Below are positions 16,809-27,995 of a DNA stretch of 64,000 nt, piece by piece (position 1 is the first letter of the stretch; every line of letters begins with the position of its first letter). The stretch lies in contig JAAESI010000048.1 in NCBI GenBank assembly GCA_024229515.1, positions 62,001 to 126,000 of the forward strand. The letters run 5' to 3'. Source of the DNA: Pseudomonadota bacterium (GTDB taxonomy: Bacteria > Myxococcota_A > UBA796 > UBA9615). The position numbers and the translations under genes were made by a program. Under the pieces are notes generated by a model that was not told the origin of the DNA, did no database searches, and worked only from the letters and a program-made list of their open reading frames with translations.

Positions 16809-19256
16809 TTACTCCTCGGCGAAGCGGCTCACCACCCGATCGATCGCCTCACGCTGCTGTCGGTCGTCGTACTTGCTCATCGCCGCCACGGCGAGCCAGC
16901 CGTCGCCGTCGCGCCGGTAGAACACGCGGATGCCGCCATGTTGGGCGGTGCGGTGGCGCAGCTCGAAGAAGGCGCCGCCGCCGGTGCGCAGACGCTTCTT
17001 GTCGCGCCGCCCGCCGGCGAGGTTGAAGAGCCTCACCAGCTGGCGAGCCCGCAACAGCGCCTCGGGGAGCATGCCCAGTTCCTGGACGCTGAAGCCGTCG
17101 AAGTCGGGGTGGAACCGCATCGTGCCGGCGGTGGCGGCGCCCGGTTCGTCGGCCGCCTCGGCGGGGGCCAGCCCCGCGGCGAGGGCGGCGAGCTGGGCGG
17201 CGGCCTGCTCCAGGTCCACCGACGGATCGCCGAGCAGGGCCCGCAGGTGGTCCGCCTGGGCCAGGGGTTCGGGACGGCCGAGCACCCGAAGCGCGGCTTT
17301 GACCTTCGCCAGTTCGGCCACGAGGCGGTCGATCCTCGGTCGGCGGAGGGCGTGCATCAACGGGTAGCAGATCGCCCCCAGCCGATCGGCGAGCTCGCTC
17401 TCGGCGGGCTCCGACGGCTGGTCCAGCCAGCCGCCCAGCAGCGGGACGACGTCCTCCAGCTTGGCGGGCAGCTCGACTCCGAGCTCGGCGGCTTCGACCA
17501 GTTGGTGGGTCAGCAAGCGCAACTGCGGGGCGATGCGGGGCGATCGGAGCTCGGCGGAGGCGGCCCGCAGACCCTGGATGCGGGCGAACAGCCGGCCGGC
17601 GAACTCCGGATGCTCGTGGCCGACGAGCTTCTTGGAGACCAGCTGCCGCCACCGCGGAGGCGGCTTCTTCTTCTTGCCTTCCGGCGCCTCCAGCGGCGCG
17701 CTGTGCAGCCCCGCGGACTGCTCGAGATCGTCCAGCGCCTGGGCCAGGGCGAGCTCGAGATCGCCCCACGCCTCGGCCACATCGCCGGCTCCGAAGAGCA
17801 CGAACGCCAGCGGGTCGGGGGGATTGGGGGGCGGCTGCTGGGCCTCCGCCAGCGCCTCCAGGCGGGTCTTGTCGGCGCGTCCGGCGGGGCTTCGGAGGGC
17901 GAGGCTGGCGGCGACGGCCCAGGCACTGCCCGTGCCGGCGGCGAGGGCGCGATCGAAGAGGCCGGCTTCGAGGTGGCGGGCGCTGCCCCGGTCGGCCAGC
18001 CCCTCGGCGGTGCGCACGCCCATGGTGCGGGCGGAGATCGAATCCCAGCGCTGGGCCTCCTCCTTGAGGGAGCCCAGGAGGGCGCGGTCGCGGGGGCCTC
18101 GGGCGTACCGGAGGTCGTTCCAGGTGAGGCGCACGGCGAGCTCTTCGGGCGCGAGCTGAAGCGCCCGCTCGGCCAACGCGGAGGCGTCTCGATCGTCGCC
18201 CCGGCGGAGCCGGCGGAGCAGGACCATGCCGACGACCCGGCCGAGGCCGGCGCCCAACGTCGTGGCATGCGGAGGATCGGGCAGGTCCAGCAGCGCCCCC
18301 TCGGCGGCTGCGATCTGCTCCTCGTCACGGGCCAACCAGAGGCGAAGGAGGCTGGCTCGGTAGGCGAGCTGCACACGCACGCGGGCGAGGTCGGTCCGCC
18401 GGAGGAGATCGTGCAGCGCGAGCGAGCGCGAGCGGCTGGCGTTGCGGAGATCGCGGAGCGCTCGGAGTTGCTCGGCGAGCAGCCACCGCGCCGAGACCGG
18501 GCCGTTGGGGCGGCTTCCGATCAGATCGATGAACTCGCTCTCGGCGGTGGCCCCGTCCGCGATGGCGGAGGCGAGGTCGGGGCCGAACGCATCCAGTCGG
18601 CTGTGCAGCAGCTCCTCGTCGACGCCCTCAAGGACCTCGCCGTCTCCGAGCAGCCGGGCGATGTCCCACCAGGCCCGGTAGTCGCCGAGCCAGGAGGCGG
18701 ACGCTCGGAGCGCCGAGCGCTCGAAGGCGAGGGCGGGGTCGTCGCCGAGGAACTGCACCGCGGCGTCGATCTCCTCCCACAGCACCTCCCACTCGGTGTC
18801 GATGAGGCGGGCCCGGCGGTGGGCGAAGACGTCCAGGTCGGGGTCGTGGAGCGCCGCCTCGGGTGGGGGGAGGCGGGGGCGCCAGCTCCGGCGGACCTCG
18901 GCGAGCCGCTCGCGCAGCAGCACCAGCGCCATCGTGCCGGTGACCTCCGGCTCCATCGCCTCTCGGGCGGCGAATCGGTACACGGTCGTCCAGGGGTCGT
19001 TGGGATCGGTCAGGTTGGGGTGCCCCGGCTCACTGACGAGGCGGGCGGTGAGGGCGGCGCGGCTCCCGGGTGTGGGGAAGCGGTGCAGGGGAAGCGCGGA
19101 GATCGGCTCAGTGAGGGCGGGGTGGAACGTCTCTTCGGGGTCGATCCAGGCGGGCGCGGGATCGGGGAGGAGGGGCTCCAGATCGAATCCGTGGCGCACG
19201 GACAGCGCTCGGAAGGGTGACGCGGGAAGCGACCCGGTGCGAGGGGGCTCGAGCAC
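16809..19256 (-). CDS. Large helical protein ending in a RelE/HigB-like toxin-fold segment (815 aa)
   Basis: Most of the protein (residues 1-690) is Leu/Ala/Arg-rich and helical, without signal peptide, transmembrane segment or recognised motif. It contains a Lys-Pro-rich patch (EGKKKKPPP, about 505) and several repeat-like stretches. The last 55 residues read FFELRHRTAQHGGIRVFYRR, then WLAVAAMSKYDDRQQREAIDRVVSRF. This matches the order of RelE/ParE/HigB toxins: a LRxR strand, a GxRVFY strand, a hydrophobic strand, then K-x-(D/Q) and a helix carrying E-A-I-x-R. Whether it acts as an mRNA interferase cannot be judged; no small antitoxin gene adjoins it. The GTG start is weakly supported, and a later start in the first 40 codons is possible. 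Confidence 0.65.
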   Translation of the reverse strand: MLEPPRTGSLPASPFRALSVRHGFDLEPLLPDPAPAWIDPEETFHPALTEPISALPLHRFPTPGSRAALTARLVSEPGHPNLTDPNDPWTTVYRFAAREAMEPEVTGTMALVLLRERLAEVRRSWRPRLPPPEAALHDPDLDVFAHRRARLIDTEWEVLWEEIDAAVQFLGDDPALAFERSALRASASWLGDYRAWWDIARLLGDGEVLEGVDEELLHSRLDAFGPDLASAIADGATAESEFIDLIGSRPNGPVSARWLLAEQLRALRDLRNASRSRSLALHDLLRRTDLARVRVQLAYRASLLRLWLARDEEQIAAAEGALLDLPDPPHATTLGAGLGRVVGMVLLRRLRRGDDRDASALAERALQLAPEELAVRLTWNDLRYARGPRDRALLGSLKEEAQRWDSISARTMGVRTAEGLADRGSARHLEAGLFDRALAAGTGSAWAVAASLALRSPAGRADKTRLEALAEAQQPPPNPPDPLAFVLFGAGDVAEAWGDLELALAQALDDLEQSAGLHSAPLEAPEGKKKKPPPRWRQLVSKKLVGHEHPEFAGRLFARIQGLRAASAELRSPRIAPQLRLLTHQLVEAAELGVELPAKLEDVVPLLGGWLDQPSEPAESELADRLGAICYPLMHALRRPRIDRLVAELAKVKAALRVLGRPEPLAQADHLRALLGDPSVDLEQAAAQLAALAAGLAPAEAADEPGAATAGTMRFHPDFDGFSVQELGMLPEALLRARQLVRLFNLAGGRRDKKRLRTGGGAFFELRHRTAQHGGIRVFYRRDGDGWLAVAAMSKYDDRQQREAIDRVVSRFAEE

Positions 19257-19278
19257 GCTTCAGGCTAGCATCGCGCCG

Positions 19279-21105
19279 GTGCCTCTTCGAACCGCCGACC
19301 TCGCCGTCATCGGGGCCTACCTCGCGTTCGCCCTGGCGGCCGGGATCTGGGCGTCGCGCCGGGCCTCCCGCAGCGGAGAGTCGTACTTCCTCGCGGACCG
19401 CAGCCTGCCCGGCTGGCTCGTCGGCTGCTCCATCGTGGCGACGACGTTCGCGGCGGACACGCCCTTGGCGGTCTCCGGCATGGTCGCCTCAAAGGGGATC
19501 GCGGCGAACTGGTTCTGGTGGTCGGTCGGCGCGGCGCACGTGGGCATGTTCCTGTTCTGGTCGCGGCTCTGGCGCCGGGCCTCGGTGGTCACAGACGCGG
19601 AGCTGACGGAACTGCGGTACGGCGGGGAAGCGGGGAAGAACCTCAGATCGGCCAAGGCTGTGTTCTTCGGCCTGCTCTACAACCTGATCGTGCTCGGGTG
19701 GGTCATCCGGGCGATGGAGAAGATCGTCCGCCCCATCGCGCAGTGGGACGCGCTGCTCCCCGCGACGGCCTACGACCTGCTCGTGGCGTGGTGGCCTCAG
19801 GGAACGCCGCTGGGGCCGCTGGATTCGGCGCTGACGACGGCCGCGTTGATCGGGTTGGCGACGCTGTACTCGACCCTCGGCGGGCTGCGCGGGGTCGTGC
19901 TCACGGACCTGGTGCAGTTGATCCTGGCGTTCGTGGGTTCGTTCGCGCTGGCCTGGTATGCGCTGGGCGAGGTCGGCGGGGCGGGGAGCCTGGTAGGCCA
20001 TTTGCAGGAGGTGCTCGGGCCGGAGCGCGCCGGGGATGTGCTGGCGTTCGTGCCGGCGCCGCCGGACGGGCTGTCGTTCCTGTCGCTGCAGGCGTTTGCG
20101 GTCTACGTGCTGATCCGGTGGTGGGCGCATCCCCTCGGTGACGGCGGCGGGTACATCGCGCAGCGGCTGTCAGCGGCCCGATCACCCCGGGACGCGCGGG
20201 TCGCGGCGGGCGTGTTCGTGGGCCTGCACTACATCGTGCGGCCGTGGCCGTGGATCGTAGTCGGGCTCGTGGGGCTGCTGGTGTACCAACCGGGCGATGG
20301 GCTGGCCTCCGCTCAGGTGGCGGATCGGGAGCTGGTCTACGGCGCGATGGCGCAGTTGGTGCTCCCCACGGGGATGCTCGGCCTGCTGCTGGCGTCGCTG
20401 TTGGCGGCGTTCATGTCGACGATCGACACGCACTTGAACTGGGGCTCGAGCTACTTCGCCCACGATCTGTACCGGGGCCGCTTTCGACCGAACGCCAGCG
20501 AGCGGGACGTGGTCCGGGCGGCCCGCCTGGCGTCGGTCGCGATCGCCATCGGAGCGCTGCTGGTGACGACCCAGATCAGTTCGGTGGAGAAGGCCTGGGA
20601 GTTCGTGGCGGCCCTGGGCTCGGGGCTGGGGCTCCCGGTGCTGCTGCGGTGGGTGTGGTGGCGCACGAACGCGGAGGCGGAGTTCCTGGGGGCCTGCGGC
20701 TCGCTGCTGGTGACGGTCACGATGCTGGTGCTGGCGCCGGACGATTTCCCTTGGGAGTACCAGTTGGGCTTGGCGGTGTTCGGGGGCGCGCTGTGGGCGC
20801 TGTGGGCGATCCACGAGTTCGGTCCGTCGGACGAGGCGACGCTGCAGGCGTTCTACGACCGCGTGCAGCCCCCGGGCTTCTGGGGCCCGTACGGGGGAGG
20901 GGAGGCGCAGCCGTGGCGGATGCTGAGCGCCTGGGCTTGTGCCGCGGTCGGTCTGGTCGGCGGGATCTTCCTACCGGGGCACCTGCTCCTGGGAAGCTTC
21001 GGCCTTGCGGGGGTTGACGTCGCGGTCGCCGTGGTCGGCTGGGGTGCAGCTCTGAGGCTGTCGCAAGACGCAACAGCGTCGCGCAGCGCGCGAGAGCGCG
21101 CGTAG
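19279..21105 (+). CDS. Sodium:solute symporter family (SSS/SLC5) transporter (608 aa)
   Basis: Integral membrane protein with about 13 helices. The N-terminus ADLAVIGAYLAFALAAGIWA, then SGESYFLADRSLPGWLVGCSIVATTFAADTPLAVSGM, is the classic first-helix and sodium-site region of the SSS family (the usual xxGxSxxATxFS signature appears here as SIVATTFAADTP). A further signature is FMSTIDTHLNWGSSYFAHDLY, matching the sodium-binding helix 8 region. Substrate cannot be told from sequence; sugars, amino acids and nucleosides are all transported by relatives. It is divergent from the 815-residue protein gene with 22 bases between the starts. A strong hairpin follows the stop. Confidence 0.88.
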   Translation: MPLRTADLAVIGAYLAFALAAGIWASRRASRSGESYFLADRSLPGWLVGCSIVATTFAADTPLAVSGMVASKGIAANWFWWSVGAAHVGMFLFWSRLWRRASVVTDAELTELRYGGEAGKNLRSAKAVFFGLLYNLIVLGWVIRAMEKIVRPIAQWDALLPATAYDLLVAWWPQGTPLGPLDSALTTAALIGLATLYSTLGGLRGVVLTDLVQLILAFVGSFALAWYALGEVGGAGSLVGHLQEVLGPERAGDVLAFVPAPPDGLSFLSLQAFAVYVLIRWWAHPLGDGGGYIAQRLSAARSPRDARVAAGVFVGLHYIVRPWPWIVVGLVGLLVYQPGDGLASAQVADRELVYGAMAQLVLPTGMLGLLLASLLAAFMSTIDTHLNWGSSYFAHDLYRGRFRPNASERDVVRAARLASVAIAIGALLVTTQISSVEKAWEFVAALGSGLGLPVLLRWVWWRTNAEAEFLGACGSLLVTVTMLVLAPDDFPWEYQLGLAVFGGALWALWAIHEFGPSDEATLQAFYDRVQPPGFWGPYGGGEAQPWRMLSAWACAAVGLVGGIFLPGHLLLGSFGLAGVDVAVAVVGWGAALRLSQDATASRSARERA

Positions 21106-21114
21106 TCGCCAAGC

Positions 21115-21148
21115 AGAAACCCAGGCCAGTTTCCTGACCTGGGTTTCT
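21115..21148. terminator. Strong hairpin between convergent symporter and nrdJ genes (candidate bidirectional terminator)
   Basis: AGAAACCCAGG at 21115-21125 pairs perfectly over 11 bp with CCTGGGTTTCT at 21138-21148. The 12-base interior can add CAG/CTG pairs around a TTTC tetraloop after one C-A mismatch. It stands 10 bases after the symporter stop and 88 bases after the nrdJ stop on the other strand. The flanking T runs are short (TTTCT and, on the other strand, TTTCT), so factor-independent efficiency is uncertain, but position and symmetry fit a shared terminator. Confidence 0.7.
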
Positions 21149-21236
21149 ACGAAGAAGTCACCAAAGGGCTGAGAAGGGTTGCAAGCGATCCCAGTTCCGG
21201 TTCCTCCTCAACCGATAGTGCCCCTCCCTCGTCAGA

Positions 21237-24956
<3,720 letters not shown>

Positions 24957-25124
24957 CGAACTCCCCGTGCAGCCCCGTCCAGGGACCGCGTCACTGCTGA
25001 ATGTGTGCTCCGTAGTAACGCGCCCGAGCGGACGCATTCCTCCCTCTCAGGGCACGGGTTCCCTCACGCCGCCGCGGCGCCGACACGTTGGCGTGAATTA
25101 CCGGAAACCTGCAACCTGCAAGCG

Positions 25125-25154
25125 ATGCTACGAGCGGACGCAGGGCCCGGTCAA
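25125..25154 (-). promoter_or_regulatory. Candidate sigma-70-type promoter for nrdJ
   Basis: On the minus strand, TTGACC (25154-25149) and TAGCAT (25130-25125) are separated by 18 bases, close to -35 and -10 consensus. Transcription would begin near 25118, leaving a leader of about 160 bases before the nrdJ ATG. The leader contains a GCAGGTT direct repeat and several GC-rich stems but no feature I recognise; the B12 box of a cobalamin riboswitch is absent. The nearest NrdR box lies eight bases upstream of the -35. Confidence 0.55.
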
Positions 25155-25161
25155 TACGAAA

Positions 25162-25177
25162 ACACAAGATGTTGTGG
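25162..25177. promoter_or_regulatory. NrdR box, proximal to nrdJ
   Basis: The 16-base site ACACAAGATGTTGTGG matches the known NrdR consensus (acaCwAtATaTwGtgt) at 13 of 16 positions by hand count, with a CACAA...TTGTG dyad centred at 25169.5. NrdR is the ATP/dATP-responsive repressor of ribonucleotide reductase genes. The site abuts the candidate nrdJ -35 element. Confidence 0.78.
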
Positions 25178-25193
25178 TGTTGATTGTGTCCGG

Positions 25194-25209
25194 CAACTAC
25201 ATGTAGTGC
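25194..25209. promoter_or_regulatory. NrdR box, distal to nrdJ
   Basis: Contains the perfect 12-base palindrome ACTACATGTAGT centred at 25201.5 and matches all the strongly conserved positions of the NrdR consensus (CwA, AT, TwG). Its centre is exactly 32 bases, about three helical turns, from that of the proximal box. This is the paired spacing typical of functional NrdR operators. Confidence 0.75.
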
Positions 25210-25230
25210 CGTACAGCGTTTTTCGGTCCC

Positions 25231-25294
25231 TTATCCACACCTGTGCATAACTTTCCCACAACCCCTGTGGATCCTGTGGATGACCTGTGGATAT
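25231..25294. promoter_or_regulatory. Cluster of six DnaA-box-like sites
   Basis: A perfect TTATCCACA (25231-25239) is followed by TGTGCATAA (25242-25250, reverse of TTATGCACA). Next are TTTCCCACA (25252-25260, two mismatches), TGTGGATCC (25266-25274, two mismatches in reverse), TGTGGATGA (25275-25283, one mismatch) and TGTGGATAT (25286-25294, one mismatch). The 80 bases on the nrdJ side (25151-25230) are only about 46% G+C by hand count in a roughly 70% G+C region. This could let DnaA control nrdJ, titrate DnaA, or be part of a replication origin. The cluster ends 20 bases before the maf stop codon. Confidence 0.72.
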
Positions 25295-25313
25295 CGCAGG
25301 TGGTTGGAATCCC

Positions 25314-25907
25314 TCAGGAATTTCCGAGGGGGTCGAGATCCGCGTCGGCGAGCATTCGGGTCACCGCCATCAGCGGCAGACCGATGATCCCGGTGTAATC
25401 GCGCCCCGAGATCGACTCGAACAGCGAAATTCCCAGGCCCTCCAGGCGGAAGCTCCCCGCGCAACCGGTCACATCCTCGGAGGCGACGTAGCGCTGGATC
25501 TGGCCCTCCGTGAGGACGCGAAACCGAAGCACGCTGACGTCCAACTCGGTGCGCACCGTGCCCGTGGCGCAATCCAGCAGCGCCAGGCCGGTGATGAGCT
25601 CCGGGGTGCCCCCGGACTGAAGGCGGAGTTGCTCGGCGGCGCGCTCGGGCGTGCCCGGTTTGCCGAGGATGCTGTCTCCAACGCAGACAACCTGGTCGGC
25701 GCCGAGCACGAGCGCGTCCCCCGTGATGCCGAGCGCTCGGGCCTTGGCCTCCGCCAACTGCAGCGTGAGGTCGCGGGCCTCCAGGCCTCGGTGCTTCCAC
25801 GGCTCCTCGTCCAGGCCGCTGTCGAGCTGTTCGAAGGGGAGGCCGAGGCGGGCCAGGAGTTCCCCCCGCCAGGGGGAGGTGGAGGCGAGGACGAGGCGGC
25901 GGCTCAC
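25314..25907 (-). CDS. maf: Maf/YceF-family nucleotide pyrophosphatase (197 aa)
   Basis: House-cleaning enzyme hydrolysing non-canonical nucleoside triphosphates. The start LVLASTSPWRGELLARLG is the Maf signature, and the STSPWR form points to the YceF-type subfamily (7-methyl-GTP in E. coli) rather than the dTTP/UTP type. Further motifs are GADQVVCV, LGKPGTPE, CAGSFRLEGLGISLFE and GRDYTGIIGLPL. The length is usual for the family. The GTG at 25907 overlaps the stop of the upstream membrane protein gene (GTGA), which itself overlaps the acyl-CoA dehydrogenase gene. The gene is therefore the last of a three-gene translationally coupled unit unrelated in obvious function. Confidence 0.92.
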   Translation of the reverse strand: MSRRLVLASTSPWRGELLARLGLPFEQLDSGLDEEPWKHRGLEARDLTLQLAEAKARALGITGDALVLGADQVVCVGDSILGKPGTPERAAEQLRLQSGGTPELITGLALLDCATGTVRTELDVSVLRFRVLTEGQIQRYVASEDVTGCAGSFRLEGLGISLFESISGRDYTGIIGLPLMAVTRMLADADLDPLGNS

Positions 25908-26830
25908 GGCCCCGCGCCGTCCCAACGGTGCTCCCGCCAGGCCTCGAGGATGACGTACCCGGCCGGGATCGTGATGCGGCCCGCGCGCAGGAAGACCTTG
26001 CCCACGAGGAGCGTCGGATCGCCGGTGTTGGCCATCACGAGGTAGGTGATGCGGCGCCGGATCCAGTCGCCGGACGGGTTGCGACGGCTCTCCTGGTAGT
26101 CCAGCGCGGTGGCGGTGGGGATGCGGTTGCGCCCCTGGACGTCGGCCGGGGTCGCAACGAAGAAGCCGTACCGCTCCTTGCGCTCCCCGGTGTCCCAGGG
26201 CTGCTCCTCGCCGGTCTGGGAGGTGGCGAGGCGGAAGCCTTCCAGGTCGGCCGTGCCGGCGGCGTCGAAGAAGCCCACCGTCGACTTGGCCGCACGCACC
26301 AGCCGCGCCAGCGGGTGCAGGTGGAAGCACCGGTACTCCCACCACGCGAGGTCGCGGGGCACGGGTCCGAGGCCGCGCTCGACGATCGACTGGAGCACCC
26401 CGGGGCGCGCGCCGGCGAGGCGCTCGAACGTCCACCCTCCCCAGGTCTGGACCTCCACGTCCCGCTCGCGCCACAGCGCGCGTCCAGCGGGGCGGTACTG
26501 GCGCAGGGCCGCGGTGCTCACGGCGCCTCCGATCAGCGCGAGGGTCCAGGTCGGCAGGTCCGTACCGCCGGCGAGCACGTCCAACGCGGCGAACGCTCCG
26601 ATGGCGGCGTGCGTCCAGCCGTACCAGGGGACCAGGGGGAGGTAGCGGCGCGGGCCACCCCAGATGACCAGCGCCATCACCAGGAGGCCCAGAGCGGCGG
26701 CGAGGGCCACGGGGCCGTGGGTGGTGGCGGCGGCGGCGAGCACGAGATCCGCCACGGCGCCGATCCCGACCGCCCGACGGAGGGCGACCAGCTGCGGGGT
26801 CAGAAGCGGGGAGGTGACCTCTTCGCTCAC
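25904..26830 (-). CDS. Membrane protein of unknown function (308 aa)
   Basis: Not recognised. Residues 20-135 contain about four transmembrane helices (IGAVADLVLAAAATTHG, ALAAALGLLVMALVIWG, WTHAAIGAFAALDVLAGG, WTLALIGGAVSTAAL). The C-terminal 170 residues are soluble, Trp/Arg-rich, with DLAWWEYRCFHLHPLARLVR, RYGFFVATPADVQGRNRI and an end WREHRWDG. GTG at 26830 overlaps the acyl-CoA dehydrogenase stop by four bases, and its own stop overlaps the maf start, so expression is coupled at both ends. Confidence 0.75.
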   Translation of the reverse strand: MSEEVTSPLLTPQLVALRRAVGIGAVADLVLAAAATTHGPVALAAALGLLVMALVIWGGPRRYLPLVPWYGWTHAAIGAFAALDVLAGGTDLPTWTLALIGGAVSTAALRQYRPAGRALWRERDVEVQTWGGWTFERLAGARPGVLQSIVERGLGPVPRDLAWWEYRCFHLHPLARLVRAAKSTVGFFDAAGTADLEGFRLATSQTGEEQPWDTGERKERYGFFVATPADVQGRNRIPTATALDYQESRRNPSGDWIRRRITYLVMANTGDPTLLVGKVFLRAGRITIPAGYVILEAWREHRWDGAGP

Positions 26831-27963
26831 GCCAGGGCTCGGCTCAGGTCCTTGGTCAGGTTCTTCTGGTGGCTCTCGATGGTGCCGCCGCCGATCTCCA
26901 GCAGCTTGGCGTCTCGGAGCAGCCGCTCGACCTTGTACTCGGTGCAGTAGCCGTAGCCGCCGAGCACCTGCATCGCGTTGTCCGCGACCTGCTTGCCCAC
27001 AGGAGCCGCGAACAGCTTGGCGGCGTCGGTGCCGATGCGGTTGCGCTTGCCCGGCCCGACGTTCTGGGCCACCTGGTAGGTCAGCGCCTTGGCGGCCTGC
27101 GTGGCCGCATACGACTCCCCGATGTACCGCTGGATCTGGCCGAAGGCGTTGATGGGGGTGCCGAACGCGCTCCGCTCGCTGGCGTACCGAATCATGATCT
27201 CGCAGCACCGGTCGGCGATGCCGACGCTCATCGCCGCGAGCGTGATCCGCTCGATCTCGAGGTTGCGCATCATGTGCGTCATGCCCGAGCCCTCGTCCCC
27301 GAGCAGGTTCGCCGCGGGCACGTGGCAGTCCTCGAAGATGAGCTCCGACATCGTGGAGGCGCGCATCCCCATCTTGGGGATCTTCGGGCCGGTCGAGAAG
27401 CCCGCGCAGTCCCGGTCCACCATGAACGCCGTGATGCGGCCGTTGACCTGGGCGTAGACGAGGAAGCAGTGCCCCTCGGGCCCGTTGGTGATGAACGTCT
27501 TGCGGCCGTTGAGGATGTACTCGCCGCCGTAGCGGACCGCCGTGGTCTGCATCCCGAGCACGTCGGTGCCCACCGCCGGCTCGGTCATCCCCATGCCGCC
27601 GACCCACTCGCCGGACAGCACCGGGGCGAGGTAGCGCTTGCGCTGCTCCTCGTTGCTGCAGTGATAGAAGTTGTTCACGAACAGCATCGAGTGGGCGAGG
27701 TAGCCCAGCGTGAAGCCCGGGTCGGACCGGCTCATCTCCTCGTGCACGATGACCGCCGCGGTCGCGTCCATGCCGGCGCCGCCGTCCGAGTCCGGGATCG
27801 TGATGCCGAGCAGGCCCAGCCCCCCGAGCTCGCGGAACAGCTCGACGTTGAGCTTGCCGACTTCGTCGTAGTGCTCGGCCTGGGGCTCGATGCGATCAAC
27901 GGTGAAGTCCCGCACCATTTCGCGGAGCATCCGGTGCTCGTCGGTGGGGTTGAAGAGGTCCAT
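26827..27963 (-). CDS. Acyl-CoA dehydrogenase, isovaleryl-CoA-dehydrogenase-like (378 aa)
   Basis: FAD-dependent alpha,beta-dehydrogenation of acyl-CoA thioesters in fatty-acid or branched-chain amino-acid breakdown. It contains the full three-domain fold: GGLGLLGITIPDSDGGAGMD, MGMTEPAVGTDVLGMQT and RSAFGTPINAFGQIQRYIGE, ending in MQVLGGYGYCTEYKVERLLRDAKLLEIGGGT. The usual catalytic Glu of the C-terminal YEGT motif is Gly here (EIGGGT). As in isovaleryl-CoA and long-chain dehydrogenases, the base is probably the Glu in the earlier helix NLEIERITLA, so activity is expected. GGAG lies six bases before the ATG at 27963. Confidence 0.93.
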   Translation of the reverse strand: MDLFNPTDEHRMLREMVRDFTVDRIEPQAEHYDEVGKLNVELFRELGGLGLLGITIPDSDGGAGMDATAAVIVHEEMSRSDPGFTLGYLAHSMLFVNNFYHCSNEEQRKRYLAPVLSGEWVGGMGMTEPAVGTDVLGMQTTAVRYGGEYILNGRKTFITNGPEGHCFLVYAQVNGRITAFMVDRDCAGFSTGPKIPKMGMRASTMSELIFEDCHVPAANLLGDEGSGMTHMMRNLEIERITLAAMSVGIADRCCEIMIRYASERSAFGTPINAFGQIQRYIGESYAATQAAKALTYQVAQNVGPGKRNRIGTDAAKLFAAPVGKQVADNAMQVLGGYGYCTEYKVERLLRDAKLLEIGGGTIESHQKNLTKDLSRALA

Positions 27964-27995
27964 GCTCGCTCCGTCCGGGGAAGGGGAGCGGGAGT

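Noticed and set aside
24957..25124. Cobalamin riboswitch in the nrdJ leader
   Set aside because: A class II reductase makes this attractive and GAGGGAACCCGTG is vaguely similar to one conserved block, but the B12 box (GCCACTG) and the other conserved elements are not present on the transcribed strand.
25151..25294. Calling this region the chromosomal origin outright
   Set aside because: The DnaA boxes are convincing but no dnaA, dnaN, gidA or rpmH neighbours are present and skew cannot be measured in 64 kb of mixed-strand genes; kept as one possibility only.
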